The notes beneath the pieces are model-generated. The model saw nothing but the letters and a program-made list of their open reading frames with translations, was not told the origin of the DNA and did not search any database. The position numbers and the translations under genes are program-made. Shown here piece by piece: positions 1-7,592 of a stretch of 64,000 bases of DNA. Each line of letters begins with the position of its first letter. Position 1 is the stretch's first letter. Origin of the DNA: CBDFLS01 sp965249185 (lineage in GTDB: Bacteria > Chloroflexota > Dehalococcoidia > Lucifugimonadales > Australimonadaceae); the NCBI GenBank assembly GCA_965249185.1, contig CBDFLS010000002.1, forward strand, positions 1,674,001-1,738,000, given 5' to 3'.

Positions 1-126
1 AAAGGCTTTCAGAGTAATTGGCAGCGAGGTTGAGACGGTTGCGATCACGCTTCCTGAAACTGAGAGGCCATCTGGCGTGGTCGAGACTAGCGGAGTTGAC
101 GCAACCGCTACGGGAGAGCTGGGCCT

Positions 127-873
127 ATGCCCCATTGTGGAACCAGCGTAAAGGAGCTACAGGCCTTTTGCGGTTCTTGCGGTCGACAACTCCAGGGCGC
201 GCCTTCGTCAAAGCCATTCTCGTCCGCCAGCCCTGCGGCAGGCTGGACCGTCGCATTTCTCGCTGGCACGGCGGTCTTGCTGATCGTATCGCTTATTTCG
301 AACTGGATTGAGTTCGGTTTGCTACAGAGAATCCAAGATGGCGGGTTTGTGACATCTGTGGATGCGGACGCTAGTGACAGCCGGCAAGCTGCAATAGGCG
401 TTGGGCTTCTCCTCTTATTCATAATCACCGCGATTGTGTTCCTAGTATGGATAGCGACGGTCTCAGGTAATCTTAAGGCGCTGGGAGTTACACATCAGCG
501 GTTCTCGCCAGGTTGGGCGGTAGGTTGGTGGTTCATACCCATTATGGCCTTGTTTAGGCCATACCAGGTCATGAAGGAGGTCTGTCAGGGCAGTCATGCT
601 GATCCGTCCAATGAAACCGACTCCTCGAACAGGGCGACCGTGCCTCCCATACTGGGTTGGTGGTAGGCGGCTTGGCTCATCGGCGGCTTCATATTCAATT
701 CGGCAGGCCGTGTTACCACCGATGACTCCATCCAGAGTTTGATTACTGCCAACTTACTTCGTATGACAGGCGACGTCGTGTGGTTCTCGGCTGCTGTTCT
801 TGCTGCGGCGCTGGTCGTTCACATAACGACGCGACAGATTCGCAAACATCGCATCCTGCAAGGCTTTGACTGA
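127..873 (+). pseudogene. DUF4328 membrane protein gene interrupted by an amber stop
   Basis: The frame opens at ATG 127 with a zinc-ribbon-like start (PHCG, then CGSCG about 12 residues later). Hydrophobic segments follow, then the stretch RFSPGWAVGWWFIPIMALF, which is characteristic of DUF4328 proteins. A TAG at 664-666 falls just after LGWW, where the family continues with another membrane helix. The same frame stays open after the TAG to a TGA at 871-873, encoding about 68 more residues that include a helix near AAVLAAALVVHI. The first cysteine of the ribbon is also missing: M1 sits where a CxxC cysteine is expected. The simplest reading is one nonsense mutation in a decaying gene. Function is unknown for the family. 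No SD is obvious and the upstream 126 bases hold nothing I can support. Confidence 0.7.
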
Positions 874-874
874 G

Positions 875-958
875 AGCAACATCGGACGGCTTGATCCCGC
901 CGTGCCGGAGAAGTTCGCAGACCAGAACGCCGAGCGCTTGCTAGGGGCGGCCAAATGA
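875..958 (+). pseudogene. C-terminal remnant of an amidohydrolase-like gene
   Basis: A short open frame ends with DPAVPEKFADQNAERLLGAA and a TGA at 956-958. The pattern (helix, NAxRLLG, stop) is how TIM-barrel amidohydrolase-2 family proteins end. No matching upstream part exists, because the previous 870 bases belong to the DUF4328 gene. Its TGA overlaps the ATG of the next gene (ATGA at 955-958), so that gene was probably once translationally coupled to a full-length amidohydrolase. The family call rests on a short tail and is tentative. Confidence 0.4.
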
Positions 959-1209
959 GGACTCACGCCAGCATCCGCCCCGGTGAGATGGGCGCGCTGG
1001 TCCGTAGCGGCGAGGTCCAGCTCGGGGGGAACCGCAGGCTCAAAATCTACGGGACGCTCGACTGCTGGAGCGGCAAGCGGATGGCGGTGGCCAGCCGGGT
1101 GTTCTTCTCCCGCGAGAGCGAAGCGCTCCGCGAGGGCTACCGGCCCTGCGGCCATTGCATGCGGGAGGCGTACCAGGAGTGGCGGGCGGGACGGGCCCGC
1201 GCGCGCTAG
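955..1209 (+). CDS. Ada-type metal-binding domain protein
   Basis: 84 residues, essentially a single Ada-like zinc-binding module. The recognisable parts are IRSGE-like text (LVRSGEVQLGGNRRLKIYG), the first cysteine in LDCWSGKRM, and the closing GYRPCGHCMREAYQEW. In the Ada methyltransferase this module binds zinc through four cysteines. Stand-alone proteins of this type keep the fold without the methyltransferase or AraC parts, and their role is not established. The start ATG overlaps the stop of an amidohydrolase remnant, which supports this start but suggests it has lost its original upstream partner. The length is normal for the stand-alone family. Confidence 0.75.
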   Translation: MRTHASIRPGEMGALVRSGEVQLGGNRRLKIYGTLDCWSGKRMAVASRVFFSRESEALREGYRPCGHCMREAYQEWRAGRARAR

Positions 1210-1236
1210 GGGATTTCCGCCGTGCCGAACAGAGAC

Positions 1237-1371
1237 CTACCGGTGGTGGTTCGCAAAGCCCAGGCGAATCTTGAGGCCGTTCACCTTGGCGTTTTGCTTG
1301 CTTACCCGCGCGACGAACTCGGCGGTGGACTCCGGCGCTTTCACCTTGTGCGGCTTTTTCTTGCGTGACAT
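1237..1371 (-). CDS. small basic hypothetical protein
   Basis: 44 residues from ATG 1371, opening with SRKKKPHKVKAPES and ending GFANHHR. It is strongly basic at the N-terminus, with a predicted amphipathic middle (AEFVARVSKQNAKVNGLKIRL). A longer frame to 1425 exists, but the ATG at 1371 gives a cleaner start. I do not recognise a family. The charge pattern would fit nucleic-acid binding, but that is only a guess. It is convergent with the Ada-like gene. Confidence 0.4.
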   Translation of the reverse strand: MSRKKKPHKVKAPESTAEFVARVSKQNAKVNGLKIRLGFANHHR

Positions 1372-1599
1372 GCGTGCTCCGGGCTCTGACTGGTGCTCCG
1401 GTGAGTATACCTCATTTTCCCACACGAGCAGCAGCGCCCACGAAATCTGCTCTACGCGGTCGGATGTCCCCTGGCGCTCTCGGCGCGGCGTACCGGAGAG
1501 AGCCTGTCAGCGAGCTCATGGCTCGAGGCGGAACGGGGTCTGCGGGCCGGCGGCCCCTGCGCGGATACCCCAGCCGTCAAACGCCGTATCGCGCCCGCG

Positions 1600-1947
1600 C
1601 TATCCCGGACCCTCCGCCAGCGGAATCGTGGCGGTCATGCGGGTCTCGTCGCCTACCACGCGAGTGGTATGTCCTCTGCCCGTGAGGTCCTCGACCAGGT
1701 TCACGTGCCCCGGGGTGAACAGGTGCACCGTGCCATCTCCCAGGCCGATCTCGGCGCTGCCGGACAGCGTGATGACGAACTGGCGGCGCGGTCCGGTGTG
1801 CCAGTCGATGAAGTGCCCCGGCGCATATGAGCGGAAGGTGATGCTCGTGGCGGCCTGAGCCGAGGCCAGCTCGGGGTGGGATGCCAAGTCCAGCTCTTCC
1901 ATGTGCGACTCTCCGTCGTCTCCGGTGTACAAGCGGGTGATTCCCAT
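1600..1947 (-). CDS. cupin-domain protein
   Basis: 115 residues forming one cupin barrel. Motif 1 is seen as the GHFIDWHTGPRRQFVITLSG stretch (metal-ligand histidine and a glutamine where Glu is common). Motif 2 is the PGHVNLVEDLTGRGH region. The start ATG has a good SD (AGGAGG about 9 bases upstream). This small type often binds a metal or sugar/acid ligand or shields a product; no substrate can be deduced. It stands alone, followed on the same strand only by distant genes. Confidence 0.8.
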   Translation of the reverse strand: MGITRLYTGDDGESHMEELDLASHPELASAQAATSITFRSYAPGHFIDWHTGPRRQFVITLSGSAEIGLGDGTVHLFTPGHVNLVEDLTGRGHTTRVVGDETRMTATIPLAEGPG

Positions 1948-2008
1948 CGGCGTGCCTCCTGCAATTTGATAGTGGGGCCTGCCCCAAGCGGCAATTACGA
2001 TATACCTT

Positions 2009-2044
2009 CATTCACTCCCGCGATGGCATTCACTGCCGCGATGG
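2009..2044. repeat. 18-bp tandem repeat, two copies
   Basis: The 18-base unit (CATTCACT then CCGCGATGG, one mismatch between copies) occurs at 2009-2026 and 2027-2044, in the gap between the cupin and HAD genes. It falls in no supported gene. Confidence 0.7.
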
Positions 2045-2163
2045 AACTCGCGGACGACCTCCTGAAACCGGACCAACGATACCGGCCGTGACGAAGCCAG
2101 AGCCGTAGGAAGAGGTCGATGACCGGCGCGAAGGCTTTGCCCACGGGCTGTTGCCTCCCCTCG

Positions 2164-2628
2164 TCAGGCGGAGCTCCGGGGGAAGTGCGCTTCTTTGCCG
2201 CGTCCATCGGCGGTTCCGCTCCGAAAGCCGGTGTTCTCCGAGGCGCCATGCTCCGAGTAGTCGCGGATAGCCTGCAGCACCCGCTCCATCTCCCGGTCCT
2301 GGGAGTTGGCGAACATGTAGGTGCGGACCACCATGCCGCCGAAGAACTCCACGATCTCCGAGTAGTCGTCCACCACGAAGTCGGGCCACACCTGAATGCC
2401 CAGGTTCGGGAGCCGGGCCTCGAAGCGGTCCAGGGGCTTCTCGAACACGCCGGAGACCAGCGGCCCCAGGCCCAGGGCGTTCACCTCGCGGGTGCGGACC
2501 CCCATGCCGGACCAGATGAACAGCGTGTGCCCCTCCTCCAGAAGCGAGCGGAAGGTCTCCGCCGTGCAGGGGCGCAGGCTGCCGTCCACCGCCACGATCG
2601 TGTAGTCCATGTCGAAGAAGATGTTCAT
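2164..2628 (-). CDS. HAD-superfamily hydrolase-like protein
   Basis: 154 residues from ATG 2628. The N-terminus NIFFDMDYTIVAVDG matches HAD motif I (DxDxT), with the nucleophile Asp at position 6. Motif II could be the serine in LFIWSGMG. A late acidic pair (PDFVVDDYSE) fits motif IV, the Mg-binding aspartates. No cap domain is evident, so this would be a small capless HAD phosphatase. Substrate is unknown. The region upstream of 2628 remains open but reads as low-complexity Gly/Arg, so I exclude it. The next gene upstream on the same strand is the VOC protein. Confidence 0.75.
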   Translation of the reverse strand: MNIFFDMDYTIVAVDGSLRPCTAETFRSLLEEGHTLFIWSGMGVRTREVNALGLGPLVSGVFEKPLDRFEARLPNLGIQVWPDFVVDDYSEIVEFFGGMVVRTYMFANSQDREMERVLQAIRDYSEHGASENTGFRSGTADGRGKEAHFPRSSA

Positions 2629-2690
2629 CGGTTCACCGAGCTGCCGGCGATGGCCTCCTTTGTTGACGTATGACCTTCCAGGCCCGGCCC

Positions 2691-3059
2691 TTACCCCGGT
2701 CCCCGCTGCTGAAGGCCGTAGAGATAGCCGTCGGGGCCGCGGAAGTGGGTCCACATCGCCCCGCTCTCGTGCTCTGTAAACCCGCTGACGAACTCCGCCC
2801 CCGCCGCCTCCAGCTCCTGGCGGGCCTGCCGTATATCCGAGACCTCGAACCCGATGGCCGGACACTCGTGGCGGTCGTAGTGCTCGTAGCCGGGCGCGAA
2901 CACCTCGAAGGTCTGGCCCGAGGGGAGTGTGAATACGGCGTAGCCGGCTTCATCGTCGCGGGAGGCCAGCGCCAGCCCCATCTGCTTCTCGAAGAAACCA
3001 AGCGTCGTCCCGAAGCTCTCGGTCCGCACGCCCGCCCACATGAAGCCCGAGACCTGCAT
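2691..3059 (-). CDS. VOC-family (glyoxalase/dioxygenase fold) protein
   Basis: 122 residues with the paired beta-alpha-beta-beta-beta layout of a vicinal-oxygen-chelate domain. The N-half shows FFEKQMGLALASRDDEAGYA. The C-half shows IGFEVSDIRQARQELEAAGA followed by the typical FRGPDGYLYGLQQ ending. A strong SD (GAAGGAGG) lies just before the ATG. VOC proteins act as glyoxalases, extradiol dioxygenases or antibiotic-binding proteins; the exact role is not visible. It probably shares a transcript with the HAD gene. Confidence 0.85.
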   Translation of the reverse strand: MQVSGFMWAGVRTESFGTTLGFFEKQMGLALASRDDEAGYAVFTLPSGQTFEVFAPGYEHYDRHECPAIGFEVSDIRQARQELEAAGAEFVSGFTEHESGAMWTHFRGPDGYLYGLQQRGPG

Positions 3060-3090
3060 GGCCCTCCTCCTTCTTTCTTTCCTTCGATTG

Positions 3091-3128
3091 CTTCGCGGGC
3101 TTTCGGCCGCTTCGCGGGCTTTCGGCCG
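3091..3128. repeat. 19-bp tandem repeat, two copies
   Basis: The unit CTTCGCGGGCTTTCGGCCG is present twice head to tail (3091-3109, 3110-3128), with a third start just after. It lies in the leader region between the VOC and AEC transporter genes. Confidence 0.75.
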
Positions 3129-3181
3129 CTTCGCCGGTGAAGTCTAGCAGATGCCCGGAGGCGTTGAGCGGAAGCTTCGGC

Positions 3182-4093
3182 TCATCCGAGCCGGTCCTGG
3201 ACCAGTGTCACAATCACCGTCAGCGTCCCGAGACTCGCCAGGGTGGTGGCCACCACCGACGCGGTAATGAACCGGGGGTTGGTCCCGAACTGAGTCGCCA
3301 GGATGATGGTGAACACCGCCGTGGGCATGGAGGCCACGATGACGACCGCCTGCTGTGACACCCCATGGAGCCCAAACACGAGGGTGGCCGCGTACGCCAG
3401 GGGAGCGGCCACCACCAGACGCAGCACCATGGCGGCCACAAGGCTCCGCAGCTCGCCCAGCTTGATGCCCTCGCCCAGATGAAAGCCGAGCACCAGCAGC
3501 ATGGTGGGGATGGCGGCCTCGGCCAGCAGGCCGATGGGCTGCGCCAGGGCGGTGGGGAGCTCCCAGTCGGCCGCCTGCAATCCCAGCGCCGCGATGACGC
3601 CGTAGATGGCGGGGACCTTCGCCACTTGCAGCAGCGAGGCCAGCCTCCCCTGCTCGCTCCGGGAGGCGATGAAGGTCCCCACGGACCAGCCGACGACGGA
3701 GTGAGCGATGAAGATGACCACCGCCACGGCGAGCCCAGCGTCCCCCAGGGCCAGCAGCGTGACGGGCAGCGCCATGTTCCCCGCGTTGGGGAAGATGGTG
3801 GACAGGAGGAAGGCGCTCCGAATGGGCCTCGGGTGCCGCAGTAGTCCGCTGACCACGGCGCTGGCCGTGGCCACGAATGCCATCGCCAGCAACGTGGCCC
3901 CAACCACGCGGAACGACGACCCGGTGGAGAGCGAGCTCTTCATCAGCACGTCGAAGGCCAGCGCGGGGCTGAATAGGTAGAAAGTGACCTGGTTCAGCAC
4001 GCTCGCGGAGAGCCGGCGCCAGCGCTGAAGGAGGGCGGCCACGGACACCAGCAGGAAGATGGGCAGGACAACATTCAGGAAGACGTCGAGCAA
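3182..4093 (-). CDS. AEC-family permease (auxin efflux carrier type)
   Basis: 303 residues with about ten hydrophobic segments in two halves, the usual size for the AEC family. The N-terminal half shows LFSPALAFDVLMKS; the later NAGNMALPVTLLALGD stretch is the Asn/Gly/Pro crossover region of this fold. AEC members export auxin-like compounds or carry malate/malonate and other carboxylates; the substrate cannot be read from sequence. The start appears to be TTG at 4093 with no clear SD, so a slightly different start is possible. Its upstream region carries a long direct repeat. Confidence 0.85.
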   Translation of the reverse strand: MLDVFLNVVLPIFLLVSVAALLQRWRRLSASVLNQVTFYLFSPALAFDVLMKSSLSTGSSFRVVGATLLAMAFVATASAVVSGLLRHPRPIRSAFLLSTIFPNAGNMALPVTLLALGDAGLAVAVVIFIAHSVVGWSVGTFIASRSEQGRLASLLQVAKVPAIYGVIAALGLQAADWELPTALAQPIGLLAEAAIPTMLLVLGFHLGEGIKLGELRSLVAAMVLRLVVAAPLAYAATLVFGLHGVSQQAVVIVASMPTAVFTIILATQFGTNPRFITASVVATTLASLGTLTVIVTLVQDRLG

Positions 4094-4115
4094 TGGATTA
4101 TCCGGGCTATGGGGC

Positions 4116-4226
4116 TATGGGGGCATTGTACGTGAGTGCAGGCCCCCAGTAGATCAAGGATATGGGGGCATTGCACGTGAGTGCTGGTCCCGATCCCATC
4201 GGGGCAGGCCCCCGGTAGATCAGGGT
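4116..4226. repeat. imperfect direct repeat upstream of the permease
   Basis: Two related units begin with TATGGGGGCATTG and end near CAGGCCCCC-GTAGATCA: 4116-4160 and 4161-4226. The second is longer because of an inserted GATCCCATCGGGG-like segment that can itself form a hairpin. The block fills the region between the divergent permease and gamma-glutamyltransferase genes. Confidence 0.65.
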
Positions 4227-4301
4227 GGCCGCTGCGAGCTTGCGGCCCAACTTTAGCACAGCCGTAAAGCCGCTAAGGCGCTGGGCCGGACCGGGCTCGC
4301 T

Positions 4302-4330
4302 TTGACACCGCTCTCCCGTCTTCCTACAAT
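4302..4330 (+). promoter_or_regulatory. sigma-70-type promoter for the gamma-glutamyltransferase gene
   Basis: TTGACA at 4302-4307 and TACAAT at 4325-4330 are separated by exactly 17 bases, a near-consensus vegetative promoter. Transcription would start near 4337, about 70 bases before the ATG at 4406. Confidence 0.7.
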
Positions 4331-4405
4331 CCACTAGCCTAAATTCGGGCCCCTTACCCAAACTCGGGCCCCTCGGCCCGGACCGAGCATGCAGAAGGAG
4401 CACCC

Positions 4406-6067
4406 ATGGTGAGCGAAGGAAGCGGCGAACTGGCCTCGGCGACCCGCAGCGTGGTGCTCACCCGCGGGGGCATGGTCTGCTCCGCGTCGCCCCTGGCCGC
4501 CTCGGCGGGTGTCCAGGTGCTCCACGAGGGTGGCAACGCCTTCGACGCGGCCATCGCCACCGCCGCCGCCGAGTGCGTGACCATCCCGCCCATGTGCGGC
4601 GTGGGCGGCGAGGTCTTCGCCCTGCTCTACGAGGCCGCCACCGGCGTCCTGTGGGGCGTCACCGGCAGCGGCGCCGCGCCCACGGGGGCAACCCCGGAGT
4701 TCTTCGCGGGCCGGGGCTACGCCACCATGCCCCTGGATGGCCCCCTCTCCGCCACCATCCCCGGCGAGACCCACGCCTGGCAGACCATCCTGGAGCGGTT
4801 CGGCACCCTGGGCCTGGAGCGGCTGCTGGCCCCGGCCATCGGCCTGGCCGAGGAGGGCTTCCCCCTAGCCGAGCGGATCGCCGCCTACTACCCCATGAAC
4901 TACGAGAAGCTGCGCCAGTTCCCCACCTCCGACGCCATCTTCCACCCGGCGGGCAGACCCCTGCGGGCGGGGGAGCTGCTGGTGCAGCGGGACCTGGGCC
5001 GCACCCTGCGGCGCATCGCCAAGGGGGGCGCTCAGGAGCTCTACCAGGGCGCCCTGGGCCGGGAGCTGGCGCGGGCCACCCAGCAGGCCGGCGGCCTCTT
5101 CAGCACCGAGGACCTGGCCCGGCACACCACCGAGGTCTACCCCGAGCCGCCCGCCGTCACCTACCGGGGCCACACCGTCTACGCCAACGCGCCGCCCTCC
5201 CAGGCCTTCCTCATTCTGGAGATGCTGAACCTGGTGGAGCGCTTCGACCTGGCCGCCATGGGCCACAACAGCGCCGACGCCATCCACGTGCTGGTGGAGG
5301 CCAAGAAGCTCGCCTTCGCCGACCGGCTAGCCTACGCCGGGGACCCGGCCTTCGTGGACATGCCCCTGGCGGAGCTCCTCTCCAAGGCTTACGCCCAGGA
5401 GCGCAGCCGTGCCATCGACATGGGCCGCGCCGCCCCCGAGGCCGCGCCCGGCACCCTGGGGGCCGTGGGCGCGCCGGGGGGCGAGCACACCTCCTACTTC
5501 TGCGTGGTGGACGCCGCGGGCAACGCCGCCTCCTTCATCCACAGCCTCTCCGCCTACTACGGCTCCGGGTTCGTGGCCGGGGACACCGGCGTGCTCTTGA
5601 ACAACCGCGCGGGCCGGGGCTTCTTCCTGGACCCGGGCCACCCGAACGTCATCGCCCCGGGCAAGCACACCATGAACACCATCCAGACCTACATGGTCTT
5701 CCGCGACGGCGTGCCCGTCATCGTGGGCGGCACCCCGGGCGGCGACCGCCAGCCCCAGTGGAACGCCCAGGTCATCGTCAACCTGCTGGACTACGGGATG
5801 AACGTGCAGGAGGCGGCGGAGGCGCCCCGCTGGCAGCATCTCCCCGGCACCGATCCGGCGCTCCTCGGGCGGGCGCCCCGGCTTCTGCTGGAGCGGGGGA
5901 TATCTCAAGAGACCAGCGAAAAGCTGGCGCGACGGGGACACCCGGCGCAGCCGCTAACGGCCGTGCCCGTGGGCGGCGCGGTGCAGCTCATCCGGCTGGA
6001 CCCGGAGACGGGCATCCGCATGGGGGGAACCGACCCCCGCTGCGACGGCCATCCGACGCCGGAGTAG
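4406..6067 (+). CDS. gamma-glutamyltransferase family protein
   Basis: 553 residues, the usual length for the autoprocessing Ntn-hydrolase family. The large-subunit start GGMVCSASPLAASAGVQVL and GGNAFDAAIATA are typical. The nucleophile region is GEHTSYFCVVDAAGNAASF, with Thr362 as the expected N-terminal residue of the small subunit after self-cleavage. Further on, GGTPGGDRQPQWNAQV matches the conserved glycine-rich loop. These enzymes hydrolyse or transfer gamma-glutamyl groups; some relatives act on cephalosporin-type acyl groups. No signal peptide is apparent, so it may be cytoplasmic. A good SD (GAAGGAG) precedes the ATG, and a strong promoter lies at 4302-4330. It is monocistronic and convergent with the aminotransferase. 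Confidence 0.93.
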   Translation: MVSEGSGELASATRSVVLTRGGMVCSASPLAASAGVQVLHEGGNAFDAAIATAAAECVTIPPMCGVGGEVFALLYEAATGVLWGVTGSGAAPTGATPEFFAGRGYATMPLDGPLSATIPGETHAWQTILERFGTLGLERLLAPAIGLAEEGFPLAERIAAYYPMNYEKLRQFPTSDAIFHPAGRPLRAGELLVQRDLGRTLRRIAKGGAQELYQGALGRELARATQQAGGLFSTEDLARHTTEVYPEPPAVTYRGHTVYANAPPSQAFLILEMLNLVERFDLAAMGHNSADAIHVLVEAKKLAFADRLAYAGDPAFVDMPLAELLSKAYAQERSRAIDMGRAAPEAAPGTLGAVGAPGGEHTSYFCVVDAAGNAASFIHSLSAYYGSGFVAGDTGVLLNNRAGRGFFLDPGHPNVIAPGKHTMNTIQTYMVFRDGVPVIVGGTPGGDRQPQWNAQVIVNLLDYGMNVQEAAEAPRWQHLPGTDPALLGRAPRLLLERGISQETSEKLARRGHPAQPLTAVPVGGAVQLIRLDPETGIRMGGTDPRCDGHPTPE

Positions 6068-6102
6068 TTGCTAATTCGGAGTGCGAGAAGCTTCGGCGGG
6101 CG

Positions 6103-7443
6103 CTAAAGAGCCTCGATCACCCTGTCAAAGGCGGCGATGGTCTCCTGGACGTCCTCGGGGGTGTGGCACACGCCGGCGTAGAACTTGATGGTCCCCTTCA
6201 GGACGCCGTTCTCCAGCAGCAGGCGGTTGAACCGTTCGTGCGTCTCGGCGTTGGCCGCCAGGGTGGAGCGGTAGTCCGTTATCTCGCCGCCCGTGAAATA
6301 GACGTCGAACACCACATCCTCTCCCACCACCGTGGCGGGGATCTCGGCCCGGTCCAGCCGCTCCTGGAGCGCCTGCCGGAGCTGACGGCCGGTGTCGAAG
6401 GCCCGCTTGTAGAGCCCCGGGTCGTTCTTCAGCAGCTTCAGGGTGGCGAGGCCGGCGGTGGCCGAGATGGGGTTGCCGTTGAGGGTGCCCACCTGCGGGA
6501 CGTACTCGCCGCTCTCCTCCATGTCCGGGTTGAAGTACCGCATCAGCTCCTCCCGGCCGGCGATGGCGCCCAGCGGGAAGCCGCCTCCCACGATCTTGCC
6601 GTAGGCCGCCAGGTCGGGCACTACACCGTAGTACTCCTGGGCCCCGCCGTAGGCCAAGCGGAAGCCGGTCACCACCTCATCGAAGATTAGGGGAATCCCA
6701 TAGCGGGAGGTCACGTCCCGGAGCCCCTGGAGGAAGCCGGGCTCTGGAGGCAGGATGCGCTGGAAAGGCTCCAGGATCACCGCCGCCAGCTCGTCGTGGT
6801 GGCGCTCAATGATGGCCGATGTCGTCTCGATATCGTTGAAAGGGGCCACCAGCACCAGCTCTTCGATGGCCTGGGGGACCCCCGGCGAGCCGGGAGTGGC
6901 CTGGGGGAACTCTCGTGGGGTTTGGGGCGTCACGCTTATCGTGCCGTAGTCGCTGCTGCCGTGGTAGCCGCCCTCGAACTTCAGTACCTTCTCCCGATTA
7001 CGGTGGGCGCGGGCCAGGCGCAGGCACTGGAAGGTCGAGTCGCTGCCGCTGCTGGTGAACCGCACCTGGTTGGCGCAGGGGACCGCCTCGACGATCTGCT
7101 CGGCCAGCAGGATGGCCGGCTCATTCTGGACGAAGTAGGTGCTGCCCCGGTCCAGGTAGTCCCGCACCGCCCCCATGACCACCGGATGGGCGTGCCCCAA
7201 GAACATGGGCCCCGAGCCCAGCAGGAAGTCGATGTACTCGTTGCCGCTCACGTCGCGCATACGGGAGCCCTGGGCCTCCTTGACCACGAAGGCCGTGCCG
7301 TGGGGGTGTTTCTGGTTCCCCAGCATGCCACCGGGAAGGTACCGGTGGGCCTTTTCCAGCAGCAGCTCCTCGTCGGCGGTCCGCTTCAGCGCCAATGGAC
7401 ACCTCGCTCGCATCTGGCTTCGCTCCGCTCGCTCATCATACAC
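6103..7443 (-). CDS. class III aminotransferase, glutamate-1-semialdehyde aminomutase-like
   Basis: 446 residues of the HemL/class III PLP fold. N-terminal substrate loop: YLPGGMLGNQKHP. Cofactor-binding motifs: SSGSDSTFQCLRLAR, and IFDEVVTGFR carrying the PLP Asp. The Schiff-base lysine is Lys283 in YGKIVGGGFPLGAIAG. True HemL converts glutamate-1-semialdehyde to 5-aminolevulinate. This sequence is divergent and has no haem genes nearby, so it may be another omega-amino-acid aminotransferase. The start is unsure: GTG 7443 is the furthest, and ATG 7413 or a TTG a few codons later with a GAGGTG SD are alternatives. It is divergent from the hflK promoter. Confidence 0.88.
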   Translation of the reverse strand: MYDERAERSQMRARCPLALKRTADEELLLEKAHRYLPGGMLGNQKHPHGTAFVVKEAQGSRMRDVSGNEYIDFLLGSGPMFLGHAHPVVMGAVRDYLDRGSTYFVQNEPAILLAEQIVEAVPCANQVRFTSSGSDSTFQCLRLARAHRNREKVLKFEGGYHGSSDYGTISVTPQTPREFPQATPGSPGVPQAIEELVLVAPFNDIETTSAIIERHHDELAAVILEPFQRILPPEPGFLQGLRDVTSRYGIPLIFDEVVTGFRLAYGGAQEYYGVVPDLAAYGKIVGGGFPLGAIAGREELMRYFNPDMEESGEYVPQVGTLNGNPISATAGLATLKLLKNDPGLYKRAFDTGRQLRQALQERLDRAEIPATVVGEDVVFDVYFTGGEITDYRSTLAANAETHERFNRLLLENGVLKGTIKFYAGVCHTPEDVQETIAAFDRVIEAL

Positions 7444-7478
7444 GTGAGCGCAGCAACGTCAATGGGGACTGGCCTTCG

Positions 7479-7507
7479 TTGACACATGGTGGGAAGGCCT
7501 ATACACT
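7479..7507 (+). promoter_or_regulatory. promoter for the hflK-hflC pair
   Basis: TTGACA at 7479-7484 is followed by a 17-base spacer and TACACT at 7502-7507. This is a consensus -35 with a fair -10, about 85 bases upstream of the hflK ATG. Confidence 0.65.
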
Positions 7508-7592
7508 GCCGCAGGCGCTCGTGGTCCCCAAGACGGCAGCAGGCCGCGGACATCACCGCTGGTAAGCCAGGGGCGCGATAGGCTGGAAACCC

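Noticed and set aside
664..666. In-frame TAG in the DUF4328 gene as a pyrrolysine or programmed read-through codon
   Set aside because: It falls on a non-catalytic membrane position, the gene has other signs of decay (missing ribbon cysteine), and neighbouring DNA holds gene fragments. A nonsense mutation is simpler.
4573..6690. Very long plus-strand open frame across the gamma-glutamyltransferase gene and into the aminotransferase region
   Set aside because: It is an out-of-frame shadow in GC-rich DNA: Arg/Gly/Pro/His-rich text with no domain, overlapping two clear genes.
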